Source of the DNA: Leisingera thetidis
Lineage (GTDB): Bacteria > Pseudomonadota > Alphaproteobacteria > Rhodobacterales > Rhodobacteraceae
Direction of reading: 5' to 3'
NCBI RefSeq assembly: GCF_025857195.1
Contig: NZ_CP109787.1
Coordinates: forward strand, 933,501-997,500
Length of the DNA: 64,000 nt
The position numbers were made by a program, and so were the translations under genes. Shown here one piece after another: positions 44,178 through 53,546 of this stretch. The stretch's first letter is position 1. The number at the start of each line of letters is the position of its first letter. The notes under the pieces were generated by a model. That model did no database searches, was not told the DNA's origin, and saw only the letters and a list, made by a program, of their open reading frames with translations.

Positions 44178-45758
44178 ATGCGGTTCAAGCTGCTTTCCAC
44201 ATTCGCATTGAGTCTGTCGCTGGCCATGGCGCCGGCGGCCCGCGTGTCTGCTGACGCGGGCGATTTTGCCGCCGGAGCGATAATCGGCGGCATCATCGGC
44301 GGCGCTCTGACCAAGAATCAGCAGCGCCGCTCCGGCAGCAAGGCTCCCCGGCGTTCCCGGCTGCCCTCAACGCAAGAGGGGCGCCAGATCCAGGAATCGC
44401 TGAACTACTTCGGCTTTCCGGCGGGCACGGTGGACGGCCAGCTGGGCCGCAAATCGCGCGAGGCGGTCTCAACCTATCAGGCCTATATGGGCTATCCCGT
44501 CACCGGCCAGCTGAACGATTTCGAAAAGGATCTGCTGATCAGCTCGTTCCAGCGGGCGCAAGCCAGCGGTTACCTGGCCAGCCAGCAGGCGATGGCGCAT
44601 CCAGACGGCCCGCGCGGCCTGCTGAAAATTTACCTGGCGGAACGGATGGCGCCGCAGCCGCAGCCCTACGGCACGCCGCAGGCGGTGATGGCCGGGGCGG
44701 GCGCGGGCACCTACGGGGTGCCGCAGCAGTACGGGCAGGCGCCGCAGCAGCCCTACGGCCAGCAGCAGATGGGATTTGCCGCCGCGCCCCAGGCCTACGG
44801 CGTGCCGCAGCAGCAGTACCAGGGCCAGCCGGGCCAGCTCCTGCCGCAGGGCCAGCTCCCTCAGGGCCGGCTTCCGCAGCAGGGTCAGTTTGTGCCGCAG
44901 GGCCAGATGGCGGCGGCTGCGCAAGGGCAGGCACCGATCCAGAGTGGCACCTTCATCCAGGGCAGCGGCGCCGCGGCAACGCCGGTGCTGCTGCAGCAGA
45001 ACGACATCGCCGCCCCGCAGATCAGCCGCCGTGCTCTGGTGATCGGGGTCGACGGCTACCAGAACCTCGCGGCGCTGCAAAAGGCGCGCAACGATGCCCA
45101 GGCGGTCAGCAGCACCCTGGCGGCGCTTGGCTTTGAGGTGACGACGCTTTATGACGCCGGCCGCCGCGACATCAACGGCGCGGTCTCCACCTTTGCCAAC
45201 CAGATCAAGCCGGGGGACGAGGTGCTGTTCTACTTTGCCGGCCACGGGGTCGAGGTGGACGGGCGCAATTACCTGCTGCCGTCGGACGTGCCGATGGTGA
45301 ATTTCGGCGATGAAAGCTTCCTGACCGGCGAAAGCATCGCTGCCGACCGGGTGCTGGGCACCTTCCAGCGCAAGGGTGCGCGCTCGACCATCATGATTCT
45401 GGACGCCTGCCGCAACAACCCGTTCCCGCAGGATGGCCAGCGCTCGGTCGGCGGCAGCCGCGGCCTGGTGCGGATGGAGCCGCCCGAGGGCGCCTTCATC
45501 CTTTACTCCGCGGGCGCAGGCCAGACCGCGCTGGACCGGCTGTCGGACAATGACGCCGATCCGAATTCGGTCTTCACCCGTGCGCTGCTGTCGCGCCTGA
45601 ACGAACCCGGCATGACACTGCACCAGCTTGCCAAGCAGGTGCGCCGCGATGTGCAGGACCTGGCGGCAACGGTGAACCACGATCAGTTCCCGGCCTATTA
45701 CGACCAGATGTCCGGGGAGATGGTGCTGCGCCGCCAAATGGCTGCCCAGGGCAACTGA
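44178..45758 (+). CDS. Exported caspase-family (C14) protease with peptidoglycan-binding N-terminus
   Basis: 526 aa. ATG 44178 has AGGGGG upstream. Signal peptide, then a glycine-zipper segment (AGAIIGGIIGGAL), a PG_binding_1-like domain (LNYFGFPAGTVDGQLGRKSR, about 75-130), then a long Pro/Gln/Gly/Tyr-rich linker (about 175-275). The caspase domain is at about 290-520: RRALVIGVDGYQNLAALQKA, the catalytic histidine in FYFAGHGVE (His356) and the catalytic cysteine in ILDACRNNPF (Cys411). Both dyad residues are present, so it should be an active cysteine protease with the Arg/Lys- or other P1 preference undetermined. Location is most likely the periplasm, tethered to peptidoglycan. Its own terminator follows. 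Confidence 0.92.
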   Translation: MRFKLLSTFALSLSLAMAPAARVSADAGDFAAGAIIGGIIGGALTKNQQRRSGSKAPRRSRLPSTQEGRQIQESLNYFGFPAGTVDGQLGRKSREAVSTYQAYMGYPVTGQLNDFEKDLLISSFQRAQASGYLASQQAMAHPDGPRGLLKIYLAERMAPQPQPYGTPQAVMAGAGAGTYGVPQQYGQAPQQPYGQQQMGFAAAPQAYGVPQQQYQGQPGQLLPQGQLPQGRLPQQGQFVPQGQMAAAAQGQAPIQSGTFIQGSGAAATPVLLQQNDIAAPQISRRALVIGVDGYQNLAALQKARNDAQAVSSTLAALGFEVTTLYDAGRRDINGAVSTFANQIKPGDEVLFYFAGHGVEVDGRNYLLPSDVPMVNFGDESFLTGESIAADRVLGTFQRKGARSTIMILDACRNNPFPQDGQRSVGGSRGLVRMEPPEGAFILYSAGAGQTALDRLSDNDADPNSVFTRALLSRLNEPGMTLHQLAKQVRRDVQDLAATVNHDQFPAYYDQMSGEMVLRRQMAAQGN

Positions 45759-45788
45759 TCCCACCTGATGCCGCCGGGCCTGATACAG

Positions 45789-45817
45789 AAACAGCCGGAT
45801 TAACCGGCTGTTTTCCT
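45789..45817 (+). terminator. Intrinsic terminator of the caspase gene
   Basis: 10-bp stem AAACAGCCGG / CCGGCTGTTT with 5-base loop, followed by TTCC, 30 bp after the stop. Confidence 0.75.
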
Positions 45818-45930
45818 GCGCTTAAGAGCGCTTTCCCGCGGCGGCAAACATTCGGCCCAAAAAAGATGATTTTCATCTTCACATCGCTTCCGGGCTGGTC
45901 TATACGCCCCTACACCAAGCCTAAGACAGT

Positions 45931-46017
45931 GCGGTCGTGGCGGAATTGGTAGACGCGCAGCGTTGAGGTCGCTGTTCCTTAACCGGAGTGGAAGTTCGAG
46001 TCTTCTCGACCGCACCA
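45931..46017 (+). tRNA. tRNA-Leu (anticodon GAG)
   Basis: 87 nt including an encoded CCA end. Acceptor arms GCGGTCG / CGACCGC (45931-45937, 46007-46013); anticodon stem CAGCG / CGCTG with loop TTGAGGT, anticodon GAG at 45965-45967, reading CUC/CUU; T-loop TTCGAGT. A long variable arm (about TTCCTTAACCGGAG region) fits the class II Leu type. The gene is isolated, downstream of the caspase gene terminator. Confidence 0.96.
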
Positions 46018-46224
46018 TACTTTCCCGAAAATCCAAGTGCAGATTGAGCAGCCGTTTGCGGCACCGCGCCACGCTGCCCTGTTGCGGGAATATCAGCGGC
46101 CGCAGGCTTTGCCGGCAGGCCCTGGTGTTTCCCGGTTCCGGCGCATCTGCCGGCCGGCTATAAGGGCATTTGCTCCGGGTGCGCGGCATCCGGGACCAAG
46201 AATGCCATAACGTGAAGCAGCAGT

Positions 46225-48501
46225 ATGCCCAATCCAGACCCCGGCAGTTGCGACGGCAAGATCCTTGAACGCGAGTTCAGCGCGCTGTCCCTTGCACAGG
46301 CTGCGCTGCTGGATGCCGTGGATATGCCTGGCAGCAATGGCCGCTTTGCCCGCCTCTTCTTCAAATCCGGTACGCCGCGCGAACGGCTTGATGTCCCTTC
46401 TCCGGATGGCAGAACAGTTTGGCGCAATTACGGCGGGGCGCCGGTTCTGGAGACGGCGATCGAAAAAGGACGTGCTGCGGTTGCGGTATCCGTTGATGGC
46501 GCGCTTTACAATGTGCCGCTGCACCCGGATGAAACGGGGCTGTTCGCCGGTCTCAATGCGCTGGCGGCGGTTCGCAATGGCGAAACGGCCCAATCTGCGG
46601 CTGACTGGCTGCGTTATCATGTGACACAGCACGGTGCGCAAGGCGCAGTCATCTTTGACCGGGCGCCGCCGCCGGACAGCCGCCGCTTTTTCCAGGACCT
46701 GCAGGAGCAGGCTGGATCGATCAAGGGACTCGAACGGGTTGTGGTGGTGCATTGCAAGCTGCCGCTGGGCAAGGAGGGCCTGCCAGAGGAGGCGCACCCT
46801 TTCAATGCTCCCGGGGCGCCGGGCAAGGACCGGATGGAAATCCCGCCAGCCGATCCCTGGCGCGCGCCGCTGGGGGAATTCCTGGTCTACGAGATCCTGC
46901 GCGCCCGCTTCCTGGGCCGCGCCCGGGCGGTGGCCAATATCGACCTGTTCGATCTGCTGGCACCGGGCGAGGGTCCGAATGTCTTTGACCGCGCCGTCGA
47001 GGCGCCCTCCGGTTGTCTCCGCCTGGGCGGGGTGCAGGCGTACCCTTGGCGGGTGCGCAAGGGGGATCAGGTATCCTTTGCGGATCACATCTGCACGCAA
47101 TTCGACGCCGCCGGGCTGCGGCCGCGCTGGTGCCTGGCGCCGGCCAAGGCCGCGGAGGACTGTATCTGGCGGCTGATCCGGGTGGTCGGGGCGGACCCCG
47201 ATCCAGCGTCTGACGCGAGGTTCTACCGATGCATGGCACTGCGCCACCCGGCTGACACCGTCTCCAAGATCGTGCCGAAAACCAGCCTGGTGGAAACGCC
47301 GGAACTGCTGGCGCTGGCCACGGGCTATTTCAAGGCCAAGCCAGTGCGCATTCCCGAAGAACAAGCCATCAAGCGAAGCGGCGGCAAGCCCAAGACCACT
47401 ATTGTCACCACGATGAAAAACGAAGGCCCCTTCATCCTGGAATGGCTGGCGTATCACCGGGCGATCGGGGTGGATGATTTCCTCGTCTACACCAATGACT
47501 GCACCGACGGCACCGACACCATGCTGCAGATGCTGCAGGAGAAGGGCATTGTCCAGCACCGGGAAAACCCGTTCCGAGGCACCGGGCTGAAGCCGCAGCA
47601 CGCGGCACTGCAGGCAGCGGAGGAAGAGCCGGTCATTCAGAACGCCGACTGGCTGGTCTGTATGGATGTGGATGAATTCATCAACATCAAATGCGGCGCG
47701 GGCCGGCTGGAGGACCTGTTCCAGGCAGTGGGCGGCGCCAACATGATCTCGATGACCTGGCGGCTGTTCGGCAACAATGATGTGCGTGATTTCACCGGCG
47801 ATCTGATTCTGCGCGAATTCACCCGCTGCGCCTTTGAGGTCACCCGCAAGCCGCATCAGGCCTGGGGGTTCAAGACCCTGTTCCGCAACAGCGGCATCTT
47901 CAAAAAGCTGGGGGTCCACCGGCCCAAGGGGCTGAAGCCGCAGTTGTGGGAGGACATCCGCTGGGTCAACGGCTCCGGCCGGGACATGCCGCGCGGGATG
48001 TTCCGAAACGGCTGGCGCTCGTCGATGAGCACCTACGGCTATGATCTCGTGCAGCTCAACCATTACGCGGTGCGCAGCGCCGAGAGTTTTCTGGTCAAGC
48101 GCGACCGCGGCCGGGTGAACCACGTCGACCGGGATCAGGGACTGTCCTACTGGTTCCGCATGAACAACAACGCCGAGGAGGAGCGCTCGATCCAGCGGAT
48201 GATCCCGGCGCTGGAGGCAGAGATGGCGCGGCTGCTGGCCGACCCGGAGATCGCCGCCGCGCATGAATTCGCCAGCCGCAAGCACCGCGAGAAGATCGGG
48301 GAGCTGAAGACCCGCGATGACATGCTGGCGCTGTTCCGCGAGCTGACCGGGGACAAACTGCGCAAGCTGTCGCGGATGCATGCGCATTTCGGCGCCAATG
48401 TCTTCCTGAGCGGTCCCGGCGTGATCCCGGATGAAATTGCCGAAAAGGAGCCTGGCAGCGACTTCTGGTTCACTGTTGAGCGGGGCGAGACCACTCATTG
48501 A
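46225..48501 (+). CDS. Large protein with C-terminal GT2-type glycosyltransferase
   Basis: 758 aa. The first ~370 residues have no recognised fold. Residues about 390-620 are a GT2 glycosyltransferase of the Glyco_tranf_2_4 kind: TTIVTTMKNEGPFILEWLAY opens the domain and WLVCMDVDEFINIK carries the DxD-type DVDEF (about 480-484). Then come HRPKGLKP and LVQLNHYAVRS. This type has no transmembrane helices, and members act on cell-surface polysaccharide or protein glycans. It starts an array of four plus-strand genes (46.2-52.6 kb). No signal peptide. Confidence 0.8.
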   Translation: MPNPDPGSCDGKILEREFSALSLAQAALLDAVDMPGSNGRFARLFFKSGTPRERLDVPSPDGRTVWRNYGGAPVLETAIEKGRAAVAVSVDGALYNVPLHPDETGLFAGLNALAAVRNGETAQSAADWLRYHVTQHGAQGAVIFDRAPPPDSRRFFQDLQEQAGSIKGLERVVVVHCKLPLGKEGLPEEAHPFNAPGAPGKDRMEIPPADPWRAPLGEFLVYEILRARFLGRARAVANIDLFDLLAPGEGPNVFDRAVEAPSGCLRLGGVQAYPWRVRKGDQVSFADHICTQFDAAGLRPRWCLAPAKAAEDCIWRLIRVVGADPDPASDARFYRCMALRHPADTVSKIVPKTSLVETPELLALATGYFKAKPVRIPEEQAIKRSGGKPKTTIVTTMKNEGPFILEWLAYHRAIGVDDFLVYTNDCTDGTDTMLQMLQEKGIVQHRENPFRGTGLKPQHAALQAAEEEPVIQNADWLVCMDVDEFINIKCGAGRLEDLFQAVGGANMISMTWRLFGNNDVRDFTGDLILREFTRCAFEVTRKPHQAWGFKTLFRNSGIFKKLGVHRPKGLKPQLWEDIRWVNGSGRDMPRGMFRNGWRSSMSTYGYDLVQLNHYAVRSAESFLVKRDRGRVNHVDRDQGLSYWFRMNNNAEEERSIQRMIPALEAEMARLLADPEIAAAHEFASRKHREKIGELKTRDDMLALFRELTGDKLRKLSRMHAHFGANVFLSGPGVIPDEIAEKEPGSDFWFTVERGETTH

Positions 48502-48611
48502 CGCTCAGCGGCCCTGCACATTGACAGGACTCAAGAGGCCGGGTTAAAATTCGTTAACAAAAAAGCGCGGTTAAACAGCTGCATTAATTGGTTTTTTGAG
48601 GGGCAGAAATC

Positions 48612-50180
48612 ATGGCACTTCCGGCTATTGCGTCGCTATGGGTGGGCGCGGAGCTCAGCTGGCTGGAACAGCTCTGTCTGCAGTCCTTTCTCGATAACGG
48701 TCACGAAGTGGTCCTGTTCACCTATGACAGGGTCAGCGGGGTGCCTGATGGGGTGCAATTGGCGGATGCCAATGAAATCCTGCCGGCCGACCGCATCATC
48801 CGCCACGCACGCACGGGCAGCCCGGCCTATCACGCCGATGTTTTCCGGCTGCATTTGCTGCGCCGGACCAATTACATCTGGGCGGATACCGATGCTTATT
48901 GCTGCCAGCCCTGGGATATCAAGGGCAAGCATTTCCACGGCTGGATTTCCGACGATAAACCGATGGTCAACAACGGTGTGCTGCGGCTGCCCAAGACATC
49001 CAAGACGCTGGCGGAAATGCTGCGGTTCACCAGTGATGAATATCCCATACCGCCCTGGTACAGCGCGGAAAAACAGGCCGAATTGCAGGCGCTGAAGGAC
49101 AGCGGGCAGGGGGTTCATGTGTCGCTCCTGCCGTGGGGCGTCTGGGGGCCGGACGCGCTGACCTGGTTCCTGCAGAAAACTGGCGAGGTGTCCAATTCCC
49201 GCCCCGGTCACGTGATCTATCCGGTGCCATTCAAACGGGCTGGCGTCGTGCTGAACCCGAACCGCCCGAACCAAGCGCACGGCTATATCCGCAGTGATAC
49301 GCTGTCGATCCATTTCTGGGGGCGCCGCTTCCGCAATATCGCCGCCAAATACGGCGGTGTGCCGGCGGCGGGCTGCTATGTGCACGCGTTGCTGGCCAAG
49401 CACGGGATCAATGCGGAGAAGACCCGGCACCTGCTGCAGCCCGCCGCCGGGCAGGAAGAAGCGGCATCGGAGAAAATTGATCCGGCCGCGCTGGATTATT
49501 CGATGTTCAGCGATCAGGATGTTGCCAACATCCTGCTGCAGCGCTCCGAACTGGCAAGCTCCGGCCAGACCATCAAGGACTGGATGGCGGGCGACGAGGC
49601 ACTCCTGCTGCAGGAGGCCCGGGCGCAGCGGGACCATATCCTGCAGGAGTCGGTCCGGATTGCCGAACGGGAGTGCGATTTCTTCCTGAAGTCCACCGAT
49701 GCCATCGCCCCCAAGCGGGCGGCGGATATCGGCTGCGGCTATGCCTTTGCCAGCTTGCTGTTGCACCGCCGCTATGGATGCGAGATCGTGCTGATCGATA
49801 TCGAAGAGGGCAACGGCCGCCACTTCGGCTTTCAGGGGGAGGGTGCAGGCTACACCAGTCTGGCAACCGCCCGCGCGTTTCTGGAGAGGAACGGCGTGGC
49901 GTCAGAGAAGATCACCACCGTCAACCCCAAGACCGGCGATACCGCGGCGCTGGGGAGTTTCGATCTTGTGATCAGTCTGGCGTCCTGCGGGTTCCATTAT
50001 CCTGTCGGCACATACGAGGATCTGTTCCGCCATCAGATCAGCAGCGGCGGCGGCATCGTCCTGGATATCCGCAAGGGCTCCGGCGGCATTGGTGCCATGA
50101 AGAGCTTTGGCACCGTCGACGTCTTGGCCAAGCACGGAAAATACTCCACGGTTCTTACCCGGGCCGGGCAGGAGCCGTGA
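48612..50180 (+). CDS. Glycosyltransferase-like (GT32 type) fused to a methyltransferase-like domain
   Basis: 522 aa. Residues about 1-260 look like a capsular or sugar-transferase of the Gly_transf_sug/GT32 type: SLWVGAELSWLEQLCLQSFL, then IWADTDAYCCQPWDIKG with the DxD (Asp95-Asp97), and PMVNNGVLRLPKTSK. Residues about 360-520 look like a class I SAM methyltransferase: AADIGCGYAFASLLLHRRYG (the glycine motif I), CEIVLIDIEEG, DLVISLASCGFHYPVGTYED and IVLDIRKGSGG. The two halves are joined by an Ala/Gln/Glu linker. A homologous, degenerate methyltransferase-like domain begins the next gene. Confidence 0.72.
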   Translation: MALPAIASLWVGAELSWLEQLCLQSFLDNGHEVVLFTYDRVSGVPDGVQLADANEILPADRIIRHARTGSPAYHADVFRLHLLRRTNYIWADTDAYCCQPWDIKGKHFHGWISDDKPMVNNGVLRLPKTSKTLAEMLRFTSDEYPIPPWYSAEKQAELQALKDSGQGVHVSLLPWGVWGPDALTWFLQKTGEVSNSRPGHVIYPVPFKRAGVVLNPNRPNQAHGYIRSDTLSIHFWGRRFRNIAAKYGGVPAAGCYVHALLAKHGINAEKTRHLLQPAAGQEEAASEKIDPAALDYSMFSDQDVANILLQRSELASSGQTIKDWMAGDEALLLQEARAQRDHILQESVRIAERECDFFLKSTDAIAPKRAADIGCGYAFASLLLHRRYGCEIVLIDIEEGNGRHFGFQGEGAGYTSLATARAFLERNGVASEKITTVNPKTGDTAALGSFDLVISLASCGFHYPVGTYEDLFRHQISSGGGIVLDIRKGSGGIGAMKSFGTVDVLAKHGKYSTVLTRAGQEP

Positions 50181-50288
50181 CCGGTAGCCGGATCCTTAAC
50201 CCTTTTCGGGTAGGGCAGGGCCGCGGGGGGCTGTCTGGCCCCGGAGTTTGCCGCAACCGGCAGGCCCGTGGAAGGAAATTGAAGGCGC

Positions 50289-51662
50289 ATGCTAAGTCAA
50301 GAGTTTGATTTCAAGGCTATTCTGCCAGTGCTGGATGTGGACGAAGTCCGCACGGTCGCCGATGTCAACGGTCAGGCCCCTGAACTTTGCATTCTGCTGC
50401 ATCAGCGCTTTGGCTGCAGCATTGACTTGATCAGCCTTGACCGCAAGGGACAGCAGGCCCGCCCGGATGAGACGGGGCTGCAGAACTGGCTGACCCGGCT
50501 TGAACAGGGCGGTGTGGACCGGGACGCGATCCGGGTCGCGGATCAGTCTCGCGGCCTGGACAGCTACGACGTGATCCTGGCGCTGAACAGCTATGGCGCC
50601 CGCCACAAGATCCAGAATTTCAAACCGGTGCTGGACCGCGTACTGCATCCGCTCAGCCGCCTTGTTATCGAGATTCGCAAGGGGTCGGGCAGCTACCCGT
50701 TCCTCAAGGCCTATGGCAGCTGCAACACCCTGGTGCCGCCCGAGGCTGGCAGGAACGGCCTGGCGATCCTCTCAGCCGAGCCGCAGGAGATGCTGCCGCC
50801 CTCGGGCGAATGGTCCAAAGTGGCCCGCCGGCTGGCCGGCAAGGCCGGCTTCTTTGACGAACTGGAGGAGCATTCCTTTCTGTTCATGCCGCGCGGCGGC
50901 ACGCTGGTGGTCACCTTCGACAATCTCGACATCGCGATGACCAAGCGGGACGACCGGCGCCCCTGGGGGTTCAGCTTCATCGAGGCGCAGGGCTGGTCGA
51001 TGCTGGGCGTGATGGCCAACGGCTGGACCTGGTTCCGGCACCAGGAGGTCAGCCGCAAGTTCGAGGAGCTGCGCGACGAAGGGTTCTTTGCGCAGTTTTC
51101 TCGTGTGGTCTTCTACGGCGCCTCGATGGGCGGCTATGCGGCAGCGGCCTATGCTGCGGCGGCGCCGGGGGCGACGGTCTTTGCGATCAGCCCGCAGTCG
51201 ACCCTCGACAAGACCCTTGTGCCTTGGGAGATGCGCTACAAGAAAGTCTGGGACCGTGATTTTTCCGGGCCGTTCGGCGATGCCGCGCAGGCCAGCCAGG
51301 CCGCAGGCGATGTGCACATCTTGTTCGACCCCTACGTGGCTCCCGATGCCGCCCATGCGGCCCGTTTCGGCGGTGCCAATGTCACTTTCTGGCGCTGCCC
51401 CTTGCTGGGGCACCGTCTGGGCTCATCACTGCAGCAGATGGGCGTCCTGCAGGAGATCGCCCGCGGCGCAATAGCCGGTGAGCTTCTGCCGCAGCAGTTC
51501 CACCGTCTGCTGCGCCGGCGGCACAGTTTCCCGCGGTTCCAGCGAGAGCTTGCCAACCTGGCATTGGACCGCGGCCATCCACGGCTTGCGAAACAGGTCT
51601 GCGACTATATTCTGCGCCAGCGGGAAGACCGGTTCTTCCGTCGGATGAAGGCGCGGCTGTGA
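50289..51662 (+). CDS. Protein with degenerate methyltransferase-like N-terminus and alpha/beta-hydrolase-like C-terminus
   Basis: 457 aa. The first ~170 residues align with the C-terminal methyltransferase-like domain of the previous gene (VADVNGQAPELCILLHQRFG against AADIGCGYAFASLLLHRRYG; EIRKGSGSYPFLKAYGS against DIRKGSGGIGAMKSFGT), but the SAM glycine motif is lost. Residues about 195-400 resemble an alpha/beta hydrolase: VVFYGASMGGYAAAAYAAAA puts Ser279 in a GASMGG elbow. The C-terminus (RQFHRLLRRRHSFPRF...) is basic and helical. Function unknown; the pairing with glycosyltransferases suggests glycan modification. Confidence 0.7.
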   Translation: MLSQEFDFKAILPVLDVDEVRTVADVNGQAPELCILLHQRFGCSIDLISLDRKGQQARPDETGLQNWLTRLEQGGVDRDAIRVADQSRGLDSYDVILALNSYGARHKIQNFKPVLDRVLHPLSRLVIEIRKGSGSYPFLKAYGSCNTLVPPEAGRNGLAILSAEPQEMLPPSGEWSKVARRLAGKAGFFDELEEHSFLFMPRGGTLVVTFDNLDIAMTKRDDRRPWGFSFIEAQGWSMLGVMANGWTWFRHQEVSRKFEELRDEGFFAQFSRVVFYGASMGGYAAAAYAAAAPGATVFAISPQSTLDKTLVPWEMRYKKVWDRDFSGPFGDAAQASQAAGDVHILFDPYVAPDAAHAARFGGANVTFWRCPLLGHRLGSSLQQMGVLQEIARGAIAGELLPQQFHRLLRRRHSFPRFQRELANLALDRGHPRLAKQVCDYILRQREDRFFRRMKARL

Positions 51663-51717
51663 CCGGCGCAGGCGGTTGCGCGGCGGGGCGGAGCCCGGTC
51701 AGAGGCCGGACAGGACG

Positions 51718-52620
51718 ATGAAACAGACAGACAGCAGCATGCGGGACATAACTCTCGCCTTTCACATCGGGGCTCCAAACACCGACAACGGCCAGCTGAC
51801 CTGGTCACTGCGCAAGGACGCGTTGCCGCTGCTGGAGCGCGGGGTCATGATCCGCCGCCCAGGCACCTACATGAAGGCGATCAACCAGCTCCTGCGCAAG
51901 CAGGAGCAGGAACTCGCGGGCGATCAGGAGCGCGGGGCGCTGCTGTCCGGTATGGTCAAGGATCAGGATGTTAGCCGCATCATCCTGACCAATTCCGGTT
52001 TTCTCGGCGTTCCGGGCTGGATGCTCAGCGGCGGACGGCTGTTCCGCAATGCCGGCAGCAACACAGCGGCCTTGCGGGGTCTGTTTCCCGGCAACCCTTG
52101 TGAGTTCTTCCTTGGCCTGCGCAACCCGGCGACCCTGATCGGGCCGGTTTTCAAGTCGCAGTCCAGCAGGAGCTGGGAGCAGTTCGCCGCGGGCGCGGAT
52201 TTCCTGAACCTGCGCTGGTCCGACGTGGTCGCGGACATCCTGCAGAGCAACCCTGGCTGCCGCATCACCGTCTGGTGCAACGAGGAAACTCCGGTGATCT
52301 GGCCCGGCATTCTGGGCCATGTGACCGGTCTGGGCGGCGGCTTCCGGTTCAGCGGTGAGCTGGACATTACCCGCGGCATCATTTCCGAGTCCGGCTATGA
52401 ACGGCTGGAGGCCTATCTGGCAAGCCGCCCAGGCCTGTCCGAGGACCAGCGCGAACGGGTACGGGCGCTGTTCCTGACTTATTTCCACTCCGAAGAGGCG
52501 GTGGAAGAGGAAATCGATCTGCCGGGCTGGTCGCAGGGGCTGGTGGATAAGATGAGCGAAGCCTATCTGGCCGATACCGAGCTGATCCGTGGGATGCCCG
52601 GGGTCACCTTCCTGTGCTGA
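51718..52620 (+). CDS. Degenerate sulfotransferase-like protein
   Basis: 300 aa from ATG 51718; ATG 51739 is possible. The first motif, DITLAFHIGAPNTDNGQLTW, occupies the PAPS 5'-phosphosulfate loop HIGxPKTGTT of sulfotransferases, but with Asn for the Lys and TDNG for TGTT. Later FFLGLRNPATLIGPVFKSQ matches the 3'-phosphate RxP box (LRDPxxxxxS). This suggests a sulfotransferase fold with a weakened cofactor site. It is the last of the four-gene glycan array and overlaps the convergent transporter gene's 3' end by 17 bp. Confidence 0.55.
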   Translation: MKQTDSSMRDITLAFHIGAPNTDNGQLTWSLRKDALPLLERGVMIRRPGTYMKAINQLLRKQEQELAGDQERGALLSGMVKDQDVSRIILTNSGFLGVPGWMLSGGRLFRNAGSNTAALRGLFPGNPCEFFLGLRNPATLIGPVFKSQSSRSWEQFAAGADFLNLRWSDVVADILQSNPGCRITVWCNEETPVIWPGILGHVTGLGGGFRFSGELDITRGIISESGYERLEAYLASRPGLSEDQRERVRALFLTYFHSEEAVEEEIDLPGWSQGLVDKMSEAYLADTELIRGMPGVTFLC

Positions 52621-53542
52621 ACGCCGCGCGGCCGTAGAGCGGCTTCATCAGGATCGCGGTCAAATACATCGGAATCTGGTAGCAGCCGAGGAATATCAGC
52701 AGCGGATCGGTGGTGGCTGCGGGCAGGGCGATCAGGAAGAGGGCGAAGTTCCGGTTGCCGGCGACAACGGCACACGGCACGGCGCCACTGCCCGCGCGGC
52801 GGCGCAATACCGCAAAGGCCAGCACCTGCAGGCCGAGATTGGCGGCCAGCGCAAAGCCCAGCCACTGCGCAACCAGCATCGGGTTCTGGCGCAGCGCAGG
52901 TCCCAGCGCCGCCATCAGCCCCACCACAATCACCGCCAGCGCAATCACCGTCAGCCCGTCGATGGCCCTGGCCTGATCCTCGCGCAGTTCCGGCAATGTC
53001 AGGCGGCGCAGCAGGAAGGCCGCCGTCACGGTGATGCCTATCGCTCCGATCAGCCGTCCGGCAGCGCGCAGCACGTCGCCGAGGTCGCCGAGGCCGGGGG
53101 CCAGCAGGAACACCGGGATCACCGTCAGCGGCATCAATGCGGTCCCCGTGATGAGCAGGCGGAACGCAGGCTCCGGCGCGTGCCCCATCAGCGCGGTGAT
53201 GTTGGGGCTGCCGGTGACGGATGGTGCGCTGAGCATCAGGATCAGCGCCACCGCGGCAGGCGTCTGGGCGACGCCGAGCATTGACGCCAGCCCAAGTGCC
53301 AGCAGCGGCAATCCCATCTGCAAGAGGGCAATTGCCTTGAGCGTGCCGATCCCGTCTGCCAGCCCGCCCGCGGCTTTGTGCAGGCCGATCCGGAAGGCGT
53401 TCAGGAACAACAGCCCGGCCACCATTTCCGGCAGCCAGGGCTGCAGAGCGGCGGCTGCCCCGGGCAGCAGCAGCCCGGCCAGCAGCCCCGTCACCAAGGC
53501 GGCCCGCCCGTGCCGGGCCGCAAATGCGAGCGCGCGCAGCAT
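52604..53542 (-). CDS. Putative SBF/BASS-type transporter (bile acid:sodium symporter-like)
   Basis: 312 aa from ATG 53542, four bases after the dctM stop, so it is the last gene of the TRAP operon. About nine or ten hydrophobic helices (LVTGLLAGLLLPGAAAALQP, IALLQMGLPLLALGLASMLG, ALILMLSAPSVTGSPNITAL, FLIALPAATTDPLLIFLGC). The serine/asparagine-containing segment APSVTGSPNITAL and the broken helices fit the sodium-dependent SBF fold, but I place it only at superfamily level. Being coupled to the TRAP genes, it may handle the same substrate or its product. Confidence 0.6.
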   Translation of the reverse strand: MLRALAFAARHGRAALVTGLLAGLLLPGAAAALQPWLPEMVAGLLFLNAFRIGLHKAAGGLADGIGTLKAIALLQMGLPLLALGLASMLGVAQTPAAVALILMLSAPSVTGSPNITALMGHAPEPAFRLLITGTALMPLTVIPVFLLAPGLGDLGDVLRAAGRLIGAIGITVTAAFLLRRLTLPELREDQARAIDGLTVIALAVIVVGLMAALGPALRQNPMLVAQWLGFALAANLGLQVLAFAVLRRRAGSGAVPCAVVAGNRNFALFLIALPAATTDPLLIFLGCYQIPMYLTAILMKPLYGRAAFSTGR

Positions 53543-53546
53543 GGGG

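Noticed and set aside
48544..48557. Possible CtrA box upstream of the GT32-like gene
   Set aside because: The TTAA half-sites are six bases apart rather than the seven required by TTAA-N7-TTAA.
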